Assembly (NCBI GenBank): GCA_003524845.1 | Contig: DQGR01000065.1 | Location: forward strand, 6,011-29,029 | DNA from: Patescibacteria group bacterium | GTDB taxonomy: Bacteria; Patescibacteriota; Microgenomatia; UBA10105 | Length of the DNA: 23,019 nucleotides | Direction: 5' to 3' | In this document: positions 1 to 6,264 of the stretch, piece by piece | How positions within the stretch are numbered: position 1 is the stretch's first letter | How the letters are laid out: each line of letters opens with the position of its first letter | Made by a program: the position numbers and the translations under genes | Notes under the pieces: model-generated | Seen by the model: only the letters and a program-made list of their open reading frames with translations | Told to the model about the DNA's origin: nothing | Database searches by the model: none

Positions 1-307
1 CCATATATTTGTCCCCTGCCGCGACTGCCTGGCGTAAAAACTTTTGCAACATAAAGCTGTCAGGAGTCGTGACATGAAAACCCGTGTCATATTGCTTTCC
101 GCCAATTTCTGCGTAGACACTTGATACCATCGAGGCTTTTTTCCCGGCTGATTTTAAGATGTGGCGAACTAGATGTATGGTAGTGCTTTTCCCGTCAGTT
201 CCAGTGACACCGATAACTGTTAATTCTTTACTCGGAAAACCGTACCAAACCGCCGCCAGATAAGCGATGATTCCGTGATAAATGTTTTTGAATGATTGTA
301 AGTTCAC
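1..307 (-). CDS. Mur ligase, MurE-like (partial, runs off the left end)
   Basis: This is the N-terminal part of an ATP-dependent Mur ligase, which adds amino acids to the UDP-MurNAc peptide during peptidoglycan precursor synthesis in the cytoplasm. About 102 residues are visible. The ATP-binding P-loop reads VIGVTGTDGKSTT at about residues 31-43, followed by a stretch reading TGFHVTTPDSF that fits MurE-type proteins. The P-loop sits far closer to the N-terminus than in E. coli MurE, where it follows a UDP-binding domain of roughly 100 residues, so that domain seems absent or replaced by a short hydrophobic helix. I chose the GTG at 305-307 because a TATAAT box ends 6 nt before it and the protein reads well from there. 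The frame stays open upstream, so an earlier start is possible. The position after ftsI fits a division and cell-wall cluster. MurE rather than another Mur ligase is a family-resemblance call. Confidence 0.8.
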   Translation of the reverse strand, partial: MNLQSFKNIYHGIIAYLAAVWYGFPSKELTVIGVTGTDGKSTTIHLVRHILKSAGKKASMVSSVYAEIGGKQYDTGFHVTTPDSFMLQKFLRQAVAAGDKYM

Positions 308-313
308 TAAGTA

Positions 314-319
314 ATTATA
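314..319 (-). promoter_or_regulatory. Probable -10 box for the Mur ligase gene
   Basis: A perfect TATAAT on the minus strand ends 6 nt before the GTG start at 307, so transcription would begin at or next to the start codon and give a leaderless mRNA. The best -35 candidate (TTGTAC, 339-344) is weak and spaced 19 nt. The call rests mostly on the -10 box. Confidence 0.45.
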
Positions 320-483
320 CAGTAAAACTATCTCGGTCGTACAAAAAAACGAGTTTATTTATCAAAGAAGCATGTTGAAAATCTTAAGTAGTCAAGGAAG
401 TAGTAAATCATGTATCAAATAGTAAAGAGAACTGAATCGTACGAAGGAAAATCTATAATTCAAATGGGTATGTATTTGACACA

Positions 484-567
484 TTACTTATCCTGAATGA
501 CTAAATACGCAATCAAAATTGCAGCAAGCGAAACACCGGCTAACATAACTAGTAATCCCACATTCAT
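484..567 (-). CDS. 27-residue single-pass membrane peptide
   Basis: This tiny gene encodes a peptide starting MNVGLLVMLAGVSLAAI and ending YLVIQDK: about 22 hydrophobic residues with a charged C-terminal tail, a typical single membrane helix. Support for translation is unusually good. AAGGGGTGAT at 574-583 pairs with the 16S 3' end over about 8 nt with one G-U pair, and lies at normal spacing from the ATG. It begins 7 nt after the stop of the 64-residue membrane-protein gene, so the two probably form a translation unit between ftsI and the Mur ligase gene. I do not recognise the family. A role as a partner of the division or cell-wall machinery is inferred only from position. The 176-nt stretch from here to the Mur ligase holds no other gene I can see. 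Confidence 0.6.
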   Translation of the reverse strand: MNVGLLVMLAGVSLAAILIAYLVIQDK

Positions 568-573
568 ATACGA

Positions 574-583
574 ATCACCCCTT
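574..583 (-). promoter_or_regulatory. Strong Shine-Dalgarno site of the 27-codon gene
   Basis: AAGGGGTGAT lies 6 nt (10 nt from the G-run) before the ATG at 567 and overlaps the stop codon of the upstream gene. Most genes here lack any clear Shine-Dalgarno site, so this site is strong evidence that the downstream 27-codon ORF is real. Confidence 0.7.
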
Positions 584-769
584 TCTCATAATTTCAATAC
601 CAATATAGTACATGAGCAAGAATACGCCAATTCCTGCACCTGCAGCAATAAGATCAGTCTGTCTATTTAAAATCTGTCCGATTCCTAATGCGGCTATGGT
701 TAGATTTCCTAACTCCATCAGTTTTTCTGCAATCCGTGTACGTTCATCGGTGCTGAGCCTTCGAGCCAT
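575..769 (-). CDS. 64-residue membrane protein of unknown function
   Basis: This is a small protein with a charged, probably amphipathic N-terminal helix (MARRLSTDERTRIAEKL, residues 1-17) followed by two hydrophobic segments at about residues 22-34 and 40-61, ending in MRKG. I took the ATG at 767-769; a longer reading from 793 adds eight residues (MICYHKFS) that look like read-through of the spacer. No Shine-Dalgarno site precedes the chosen ATG. The gene starts 48 nt after the ftsI stop and is followed 7 nt later by a 27-codon membrane peptide gene, so it probably belongs to the division-cluster transcript. I recognise no family. It could be a small regulatory or scaffold partner of the cell-wall machinery, but only position suggests this. 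Confidence 0.65.
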   Translation of the reverse strand: MARRLSTDERTRIAEKLMELGNLTIAALGIGQILNRQTDLIAAGAGIGVFLLMYYIGIEIMRKG

Positions 770-817
770 ACTGAATTTATGATAACATATCAAAACAACA
801 TTGACAGCATGCGTAAA

Positions 818-2491
818 TTATGGTGGTGAAATGCCGTAGTAGTTGAAAAGTTCCTTGGCAATTGCGAAAAATAAGGGCGCGGCAGTTTCTGACCCCCAAG
901 GACTGGTTGACGGCTCGCGAAGTAAAGTCAGCATTACAAACTTCGGGTCATCAGCCGGTGCAAATCCGACAAATGAGGCAATGGTTTTTTCTGCATCGTA
1001 GTGGCCAGCCACGGGAATTTGCGCCGTTCCGGTTTTACCGGCAATCCGGTATCCCGGAGGTTTCGCCCACTTAGCCTCACCCTGATCCACCGCATTTACC
1101 ATCATTTCCGTAATCACCCGGGCAGTTGCCGGACTGATCACTTGCCGCACCTTTTTTGGCTGCCGGTCAATGGTTTTCCCACGCGGATCGATGAGCTTTT
1201 TCACCACCTGCGGTTCCATCAAATCTCCCTTATTGGCAAGAGCTGCAACAGCCCGCACCATCTGGATCGGCGTCACCGCAATTCCCTGGCCAAATGAGGC
1301 GGTTGCGAGTTCAATTTCCCGCCATTCGGATTTGGGTCGGATTTGGGCTATGGCTTCACCCTCAATATCAATTCCGGTTTTTTCACCAATGCCGAATTTT
1401 TCAAGATAATCATAGAGTTTATCTTTGCCTAACTGCTGTCCGACAAATACCATACCTGGATTTGAAGAACGTTCAAGTACCTGAATCATCGTCATTTCAC
1501 CGTGGTATTCATTATTCCAGGTTCGAATCAGATACTCACTTACCTTGACTGGACCTTCTTCCTTGAAAGTTGTTTTGGGTTCAACCACTTTTTCATTCAA
1601 TCCGGCTGACATGATTAGCGTTTTAAACGTAGATCCCGGCTCATAGGTTGCGGAAACCAGGGGATTTAAATACGTAGCTTTGTCAAACTCGGAGAATTTA
1701 ATCGGGTCATACGCGGGAAAACTTGCGCTCGCGAGGATACCTCCGGTTTTGGGGTCCATCACTACGACCAATCCTTCTTTTGCCCCGTAGCGTTCGATCG
1801 CATTTTTAAGTTTCGTTTCTACGATAAACTGCACGGCACGATCCAAATAAAGCTCCAAATTTTGCCCGTTTTCAGCCGTGATCCGTTTGTTAGTACCGAG
1901 AAGTATAGGTAAACCACGCGCGTCTTTTTCCAATATGAGCGACCCCGGCTTGCCTTTGAGCGCCTGATCATAAAAGCCTTCAAGACCAAAATACCCCGTA
2001 TCATTGCCATTTTCATCACTCCCCACAAACCCAAGAAGTTGGGCTGCCATTGATGCTTCCGGATAATATCGTTTACTCTCTTTTTCAAACCCGAGTCCTG
2101 GAATTGCGAGCGTTTCCAGTTGCAACTTCATCTCTTCATCAATTTTGTGTGCCAGTGGCGCCCAGACAATATTTTCAGCTGATATGCGTTCTTCAATAAT
2201 TTCGGTATCCAGATTAAGTAGTTCAGTAATTTTCTCTGCAAAATCTTTTTGGTTCGTAATCTTTTTCGGCTCGGCATAGGCCTGGTATGCGGCCTTATTA
2301 CTGACCAACGGACTCTTATCAGCTGACAAAATTTCTCCACGGGTCGGAGTCAGGCTGAGTTTAAAGTAGTATTGATCTGAAGCAGCCTCAGACAGTTCCA
2401 CCCCCCGCACGATCTGCCAGTAAAACAAACGTGTCACCACGATAATAAACGCGAAAATAAAACAGATTAAGATCAGACGTTGCCGGATCAT
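818..2491 (-). CDS. ftsI: Penicillin-binding protein, class B transpeptidase (FtsI/PBP2-like)
   Basis: This is a D,D-transpeptidase that cross-links septal peptidoglycan on the outer face of the membrane. A short cytoplasmic start leads into one membrane anchor at residues 5-24. A PBP dimerisation domain follows, with RGEILSADKSPL at 51-62 and EKDARGLPI at 188-196, then the transpeptidase domain. Its active-site motifs are STFK with the nucleophile Ser287, SSN at 342-344 and KTG at 486-488. The 557-residue length is normal. There is no C-terminal PASTA repeat. The gene starts 19 nt after the ftsL-like gene and lies in the usual mraZ-rsmH-ftsL-ftsI order, which favours FtsI (division) over an elongation PBP. 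No clear Shine-Dalgarno site precedes the ATG. Plus-strand reading frames across this gene are shadows. Confidence 0.95.
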   Translation of the reverse strand: MIRQRLILICFIFAFIIVVTRLFYWQIVRGVELSEAASDQYYFKLSLTPTRGEILSADKSPLVSNKAAYQAYAEPKKITNQKDFAEKITELLNLDTEIIEERISAENIVWAPLAHKIDEEMKLQLETLAIPGLGFEKESKRYYPEASMAAQLLGFVGSDENGNDTGYFGLEGFYDQALKGKPGSLILEKDARGLPILLGTNKRITAENGQNLELYLDRAVQFIVETKLKNAIERYGAKEGLVVVMDPKTGGILASASFPAYDPIKFSEFDKATYLNPLVSATYEPGSTFKTLIMSAGLNEKVVEPKTTFKEEGPVKVSEYLIRTWNNEYHGEMTMIQVLERSSNPGMVFVGQQLGKDKLYDYLEKFGIGEKTGIDIEGEAIAQIRPKSEWREIELATASFGQGIAVTPIQMVRAVAALANKGDLMEPQVVKKLIDPRGKTIDRQPKKVRQVISPATARVITEMMVNAVDQGEAKWAKPPGYRIAGKTGTAQIPVAGHYDAEKTIASFVGFAPADDPKFVMLTLLREPSTSPWGSETAAPLFFAIAKELFNYYGISPP

Positions 2492-2510
2492 AAGCGTGAG
2501 TTATTTGAGA

Positions 2511-2831
2511 TTATGGTAAATCAAATGCCACCGGAGGTTCTTGCGAAAGGTACACAGGTTTCGTTTGCACTATAAAACCCATCCCCTTAGCTTTGTCCTC
2601 AATGGTTTTGAGCGAGGAAAAAGAGGCGATTTTCTGCCGCATGTCAGTGCTGTTTTCGGTGAGTGTCTGGATCTCGGTTTCAATTTTAGTCAGCTTCAAC
2701 CCACTGGTTGCCAAACGATTTGATACCAGAACCTGTGCTACCAATAGGATGAGGACGAAACTGCCTAATAAATAGGGTAATTTTGAAGTGTGAACTTTTC
2801 TAACTTCCGACTTGACTGGACTGAAATTCAT
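2511..2831 (-). CDS. ftsL: FtsL-like septum-formation protein
   Basis: This is a 106-residue bitopic membrane protein: a cytoplasmic tail of about 18 residues, a membrane helix at about 19-38 (PYLLGSFVLILLVAQVLV), and an extracytoplasmic coiled coil at about 42-72 rich in Leu, Ile, Glu and Lys (LTKIETEIQTLTENS). The C-terminal piece contains the short GMGF and VYL elements often seen in FtsL/DivIC proteins. FtsL works with DivIC/FtsB and FtsQ to activate the septal synthase FtsW-FtsI. Sequence alone is weak for this family, and the call leans on size, topology and location between rsmH and ftsI. The start overlaps the end of rsmH by 32 nt, which suggests translational coupling. The only Shine-Dalgarno hint is a weak GGA. 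Confidence 0.8.
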   Translation of the reverse strand: MNFSPVKSEVRKVHTSKLPYLLGSFVLILLVAQVLVSNRLATSGLKLTKIETEIQTLTENSTDMRQKIASFSSLKTIEDKAKGMGFIVQTKPVYLSQEPPVAFDLP

Positions 2832-3738
2832 ATTTTTCCAAAACTCGTAGTTTTGCGCTTCTGGAGCTGCGATTACTTCTCACTTCGGCTTCTCCCGCCA
2901 CTACTGGTTTTTTCGTAACTAATCTAGCTTTTCCCGAAGCTACCTGACTTTGAAAATATTGCTTAACGATGCGATCTTCCAACGAATGAAAACTGATAAC
3001 CAGCAATCTGCCGTTTGGCTCTAACAGGTCAAATGCTTGCGGCAGTGCGTTCCGTAATGCATTCAACTCATTATTTACGCTAATTCTGAGCGCCTGAAAT
3101 GTTTTCGTTGCCGGCGACATCAGTGAATGCACCCGGGCTTCCTCGTAAACTCCATTTACCAGCTGCACCAATTCTTCAGTCGTCTCTAGTGCTTTCTGAC
3201 GGCGTGCGTGCACAATTTTTTCTGCAATTTGCGCAGCCAGCCGTTCTTCACCAAATCTGATGAAAATTCCCGTCAATTCCTCCTGCGATGCGCGGTTCAG
3301 TAAATCTTTTGCCGTCTCTGCTGCTTCTGTATTCATCCGCATATCAAGTGCTTCATCAGACTGGAAACTAAATCCCCGGCCTGACCGTTTAATCTGGAAA
3401 GTAGATAATCCCAGATCAAACAGCACTGCGGCTACCGACTGCACCTTGTTTGTTTTTATTATTGATAATAAATGTGCAAAATTACCGTGGGCAATTTTTA
3501 GTTGTTGCTTTTCAAGTTCAGTTCCGAACTGACGTTTCAACTCATTGACTGCCTCTACGTCCTGATCAATTGCCAGAACTTTTCTTCCCGTGCGTAAAAT
3601 TTCTCTGGTATGACCGCCGCCGCCGGCAGTTGCGTCTACCACCCACCCGTCAGTTATATCCGGCAGAAACGATAAAACTTCCCCAACCAGAACCGGCGTA
3701 TGAAATACAACTGGAAATGAGAAAGTCAGGACAGACAT
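2800..3738 (-). CDS. rsmH: 16S rRNA (cytosine-1402-N4)-methyltransferase RsmH (MraW)
   Basis: RsmH uses S-adenosylmethionine to methylate N4 of C1402 in the 16S rRNA decoding site. The 312-residue protein shows FHTPVL at 12-17, the SAM-binding loop DATAGGGGHT at 35-44, FDLGLSTFQI at 107-116 (the family usually has GxSS here), FQALRISVNNEL at 214-225 and LLVISFHSLEDRIVK at 245-259. It ends in the usual SAKLRVLEKYE region at 294-304. Length is typical. The start lies 2 nt after the mraZ stop and the end overlaps ftsL, so the gene sits inside a tight operon driven from the mraZ promoter. No Shine-Dalgarno site is visible, consistent with coupling to mraZ translation. Confidence 0.97.
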   Translation of the reverse strand: MSVLTFSFPVVFHTPVLVGEVLSFLPDITDGWVVDATAGGGGHTREILRTGRKVLAIDQDVEAVNELKRQFGTELEKQQLKIAHGNFAHLLSIIKTNKVQSVAAVLFDLGLSTFQIKRSGRGFSFQSDEALDMRMNTEAAETAKDLLNRASQEELTGIFIRFGEERLAAQIAEKIVHARRQKALETTEELVQLVNGVYEEARVHSLMSPATKTFQALRISVNNELNALRNALPQAFDLLEPNGRLLVISFHSLEDRIVKQYFQSQVASGKARLVTKKPVVAGEAEVRSNRSSRSAKLRVLEKYEFQSSQVGS

Positions 3739-3740
3739 TT

Positions 3741-4166
3741 TCAGGACTTTCTCACCACCTGTGCTTCAAACTGAGCGCTACTCCAAATTTCAAAATGGTC
3801 ACCTACGCCCAGCACCACGACCTCTTCTCCTACTTTTCCTTTTAAACCCACCCAGATCAGGAGTGGATCAGGTATGACAATCCGCCCCTGGGCATCGAGC
3901 TCAACTAACATTGCCGAAGCAAACACTCTTCGCCGTAAATTTCTTCCTTCAGCTTCGGTAAAAGGCACGGTTAAGAACTGTTGCACTATCTGTTTCCATT
4001 TTTCAACCGCAAACCCCTCTATCCAATTACCATCGCCTTTTGCTAATACAATTTCTGCACTTTCAATTTCAAAACGAAATCGCTTCGGAAGTGCGAGTCG
4101 GTTTTGAGCAGTTAAATTATGCTTATACTCACCCAAATAATATCCAACTCGCGACATCTTCACCAT
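3741..4166 (-). CDS. mraZ: Division/cell-wall cluster transcriptional regulator MraZ
   Basis: MraZ is a ring-forming DNA-binding protein that controls the dcw cluster, usually its own promoter. The protein carries two SpoVT-AbrB-type repeats. The first reads YLGEYKHNLTAQNRLALPKR (from about residue 10) and the second ELDAQGRIVIPDPLL (from about 94). The second keeps the family DxxGR signature (DAQGR), while the first has drifted to TAQNR. The 141-residue length is typical. Two starts are possible: ATG at 4166 or ATG at 4157 (MSRVGYYLGEY); family members usually begin close to the YLGEY motif. GTG-containing elements at 10-bp spacing cover the transcription start and first codons, matching the known autoregulation of this family. 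Confidence 0.95.
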   Translation of the reverse strand: MVKMSRVGYYLGEYKHNLTAQNRLALPKRFRFEIESAEIVLAKGDGNWIEGFAVEKWKQIVQQFLTVPFTEAEGRNLRRRVFASAMLVELDAQGRIVIPDPLLIWVGLKGKVGEEVVVLGVGDHFEIWSSAQFEAQVVRKS

Positions 4167-4224
4167 ATCTCACCATCTTACACTATTTTGCTGCAATTTT
4201 CACGCAATGTCAAGAGGTTTTCAC
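4161..4224 (-). promoter_or_regulatory. mraZ promoter with an array of candidate MraZ boxes
   Basis: A consensus -35 TTGACA (4208-4213) is followed after exactly 17 nt by CAAAAT (4185-4190) as the -10 box, putting the transcription start near 4178, some 12 nt before the first ATG. GTG triplets, read on the minus strand, lie at 4222-4224, 4201-4203, 4181-4183, 4171-4173 and 4161-4163. The spacings are 21, 20, 10 and 10 bp, so all are on about the same helical face. The last three have the form (A/G)GTG(T/A)(A/G)A. MraZ proteins of other bacteria bind short GTG-type direct repeats near their own promoter, so autoregulation is likely but inferred. Confidence 0.7.
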
Positions 4225-4244
4225 CAAATGAATCATCAAATGAA
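4221..4244. repeat. Two tandem 12-bp units upstream of the mraZ -35 box
   Basis: TCACCAAATGAA and TCATCAAATGAA stand in direct tandem, differing at one base, 8 bp upstream of the TTGACA box. The first unit contains the outermost GTG element of the MraZ array. This may be an upstream operator, or chance duplication. Confidence 0.4.
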
Positions 4245-4271
4245 ACTAGATCAAAGTGATGATACGGGGAG

Positions 4272-4285
4272 TAACGAATTCGTTA
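4272..4285. repeat. Perfect 14-bp palindrome TAACGAATTCGTTA
   Basis: A perfect inverted repeat spans the stop codon of the GH26-like gene. No T-run follows on the minus strand, so it is not an obvious terminator. It lies about 60 bp upstream of the mraZ -35 box and could be a protein-binding site. Function unknown. Confidence 0.35.
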
Positions 4286-5590
4286 GGCGGCGAATAATTG
4301 GTAAAGCAATTGTTCCCGATTGTTGCGCTTTGGTTTTTGATACGCATAGGGCGCGTGGGTCATTCGATTAAGCATCTCAATCATTCCTTGGTCTTCTCTG
4401 GGCATCCAGTTTCTCTCAAGAATACCCTGGCCGGTTTTATTCCAGAAAAACCAGAGCAGTTGTTTGAATCCGGCCCGGATAGCCAGTTCTGCAATTGTCT
4501 CTTCATACACAGTCCTGGCCTGGTTTCGGCGCATAGAACCAAATTCTCCTAACACTTTCGGTTTTTCTGTTTTTTGTAAAAAAACTATATCTTTGCCAAA
4601 ATTGGCAAGCGGCGAAACGTCAGGTTGTACAAAATAACCGTCGAAATTAAATGTGAGATGTCCATCTAAAATACTAATTAATTCTGTCTGATGCCGGTCA
4701 AAGACATTTGCGCCAACTATGTCAACATACTCGGGCCCCGGATAATACGTATCAATCGGCGCGGTGTTTATCGGATTAATTGTACTGTTGGGACACCAGA
4801 AAAACAAAACGTTATCAGCCCCTTCCTTACGAAAAATATCAACTGTCTTTTTCCAAGCCGCTATATAATCCCGCGAAGTATTCAGTCCATTATTGCCATA
4901 CGACAACCAGTTACCGTTTCCTTCAATAAACAATCTGACTATTACCATTTCCTCCAAATCTTTACAGCGCTGGGCAAAGTCTCTCACATAAGCAACTAGC
5001 CCCGGGTCGCCTTCAACCAGATCAAGCAAACGAAATCGGTGGTCACTCCCCGTTTCTCCCGGACCAGTCGTAATTATCGTCAGCACATCATGGTCAACAA
5101 ATGTTTTTGCGGTATGAAAAAGTTCATCATTGGTGACTTTCGGAGCTACGTGCGGCCTACCAACCTTTTGATCCCGCCAATTTCTACCACTGATATCCCA
5201 AGTGTGAAACAAGTTGGTGGTCGGTGCGTCATAACCGATCTGCTCATTTAGGCTCAACATTTCTTCAAGGCTATTGTTATGCGGAGAACTACCAAAAGCA
5301 ACTGAATTCGAATCAATTTCACTCAGATCTTGAAGTATCAGGTCATCCGGCATGCGCATAGCTTCGATAACTGAACCGTACACGCGCGGAAACACATAAG
5401 TAGTTGCAGCAGCTATTCCTGAAGCTAAAGCTATACGTCGTGAAATCTTAGTCTGTAGAAACCGATTGAGCCGAAGATCAACATCATAACTGAGCCTTGG
5501 CGGTTTCAGTTGCTCTACGAAATTAGTAAGTAATCTGCGGCGAGCAGGATCTGACACGTCTTGACTGTGAAGAATTTTTTCAGGTTGCAC
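4283..5590 (-). CDS. GH26-like glycoside hydrolase, membrane-anchored or exported
   Basis: This 435-residue protein has a basic cytoplasmic-type N-terminus, a hydrophobic segment at about 52-68 preceded by twin arginines (SRRIALASGIAAATTYVF), and a TIM-barrel-like region at about 125-410. Features resembling family GH26 (beta-mannanase and related enzymes) are RLFIEGNGNW at 219-228, where Glu223 would be the acid/base; FFWCPNST at 263-270; YYPGPEYVDIVGANVFD at 282-298; and KVLGEFGS at 345-352, where Glu349 would be the nucleophile. Substrate cannot be read; a beta-glycan of the cell's own envelope or of a host is possible. The start is a GTG with no clear Shine-Dalgarno site. It follows the 152-residue anchored protein by 31 nt, so they are probably one operon. 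The twin arginines come after a long N-terminus, so Tat export is uncertain. Confidence 0.75.
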   Translation of the reverse strand: MQPEKILHSQDVSDPARRRLLTNFVEQLKPPRLSYDVDLRLNRFLQTKISRRIALASGIAAATTYVFPRVYGSVIEAMRMPDDLILQDLSEIDSNSVAFGSSPHNNSLEEMLSLNEQIGYDAPTTNLFHTWDISGRNWRDQKVGRPHVAPKVTNDELFHTAKTFVDHDVLTIITTGPGETGSDHRFRLLDLVEGDPGLVAYVRDFAQRCKDLEEMVIVRLFIEGNGNWLSYGNNGLNTSRDYIAAWKKTVDIFRKEGADNVLFFWCPNSTINPINTAPIDTYYPGPEYVDIVGANVFDRHQTELISILDGHLTFNFDGYFVQPDVSPLANFGKDIVFLQKTEKPKVLGEFGSMRRNQARTVYEETIAELAIRAGFKQLLWFFWNKTGQGILERNWMPREDQGMIEMLNRMTHAPYAYQKPKRNNREQLLYQLFAA

Positions 5591-5621
5591 CGCTTACATT
5601 TGAGTGGCAGAAATAAGTTGT

Positions 5622-6080
5622 TTACTCGAGTGAAAAATCTTTGCTGAGTTGGGTTGCGCCATCTGGGTGGTTAAACCGCAAAACGACATTCACCGAAGTG
5701 ACCCCGGTATCATACGTACATTTATTTTTCGAACAGGTACCAAGTAGTATTTCCCGTTCCAGCTCACTTTTACCATTGACATCGATCTTGCCAATCGTTC
5801 CCTTTGGTAACCCTTCACCGGTGGTGTAGTTAAACTCGTATTCGATGGATTGCGTACCCGGGGGAATTTTGGAAATCATCATAATTACCGCCTTACCATC
5901 TGCCTTTGGAGTTACATTCACTTCAATCGAAGGATCAGCCGGCGGCAGGTTACTTACTTCTTCCTCTTCCTCAATAACTGGTGCTACCGGCTGAGTCAGG
6001 TTTTTGATAACCAGAAAACCGCCGATCAAAACCACGGCAAGCACAACGACTGAAATAATCAGGGCAGATTTGTTTTTCAT
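5622..6080 (-). CDS. Anchored extracytoplasmic protein of unknown function
   Basis: This 152-residue protein starts MKNKSALIISVVVLAVVLIG and is a single N-terminal membrane anchor at about 5-26. An acidic linker (EEEEE, residues 37-41) leads to an extracytoplasmic domain of about 100 residues that looks beta-rich, ending in LSKDFSLE. Two cysteines in GTCSKNKCTY could form a disulfide. No lipobox is present. I recognise no family; the C-terminal domain may be an immunoglobulin-like or C2-like beta sandwich, but this is a guess from its alternating pattern. The start is firm: AAGGAGAT lies at good spacing before the ATG. It precedes the GH26-like gene and may help place that enzyme at the surface (inferred). 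Confidence 0.75.
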   Translation of the reverse strand: MKNKSALIISVVVLAVVLIGGFLVIKNLTQPVAPVIEEEEEVSNLPPADPSIEVNVTPKADGKAVIMMISKIPPGTQSIEYEFNYTTGEGLPKGTIGKIDVNGKSELEREILLGTCSKNKCTYDTGVTSVNVVLRFNHPDGATQLSKDFSLE

Positions 6081-6099
6081 GAATCTCCTTCAATAGTTA

Positions 6100-6121
6100 A
6101 ATAAATAGTGCGCTATTTATT
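6100..6121. repeat. Perfect 9-bp inverted repeat with 4-nt spacer
   Basis: AATAAATAG and CTATTTATT are perfect inverted copies around TGCG, located 19 nt upstream of the start of the 152-residue protein gene. The site directly abuts a palindromic repeat that starts at 6122. It could be an operator or an RNA hairpin in the 5' leader. No T-run follows on the minus strand, so a terminator is unlikely in that direction. Confidence 0.45.
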
Positions 6122-6163
6122 GTTCGAGTCCCGATAGTCATCGGGATAAACTCCGTCGAGAAC
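6122..6163. repeat. TTCGAG/CGAGAA palindromic repeat with CCCGAT hairpin centre
   Basis: Ends read GTTCGAG and CGAGAAC. The centre carries a perfect hairpin, CCCGAT-AGTC-ATCGGG (6130-6145). When folded, the ends pair as GTTC/GAAC, then two opposed G-A mismatches. Other elements with the same ends occur at 8248, 8287, 8953, 9040 and 10278 with unrelated centres. Confidence 0.6.
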
Positions 6164-6173
6164 TGACACTACG

Positions 6174-6198
6174 TGTCATTCCCGCGAAGGTGGGAATC
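6174..6198. repeat. Palindromic repeat of the TCATTCCCGCGAAGG type
   Basis: ATTCCC and GGGAAT pair around a short centre. The core GTCATTCCCGCGAAGG matches a palindrome I know from intergenic regions of many unrelated bacterial genomes, where it is often mistranslated as part of small ORFs. Only one copy is in this window. Confidence 0.65.
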
Positions 6199-6209
6199 TA
6201 TTTAGATAG

Positions 6210-6231
6210 ATCCCCGATCGTAATCGGGGAT
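6210..6231. repeat. Perfect 9-bp hairpin (ATCCCCGAT/ATCGGGGAT)
   Basis: A perfect 9-bp inverted repeat with a CGTA loop, between glyQS and the next gene. Its stem shares the CCCGAT/ATCGGG core of the hairpin at 6130-6145, so the two are probably copies of one element. It may also slow transcription after glyQS; no T-run is present. Confidence 0.5.
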
Positions 6232-6249
6232 AACATTACTTCTCGATTC

Positions 6250-6264
6250 GGCGCCTAAGGCGCC
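6250..6264. repeat. GGCGCC-TAA-GGCGCC hairpin just after the glyQS stop
   Basis: Two copies of the self-complementary GGCGCC flank a 3-nt loop immediately downstream of the glyQS stop codon. The stem is strong, but there is no T-run on the minus strand, so intrinsic termination is not supported. mRNA 3'-end protection is possible. Confidence 0.45.

Noticed and set aside
770..817. A promoter for the 64-residue membrane-protein gene
   Set aside because: TATCAT at 779-784 is a possible -10 box, but no acceptable -35 or extended -10 element accompanies it. Read-through from ftsI is enough.
862..1548. Several overlapping plus-strand reading frames
   Set aside because: They lie opposite the well-supported ftsI gene, share no motif with known proteins and have no ribosome-binding sites.
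4283..5590. A firm Tat signal peptide at SRRIALA
   Set aside because: The twin arginines come after a 50-residue N-terminus and the motif is incomplete, so a simple membrane anchor is at least as likely.
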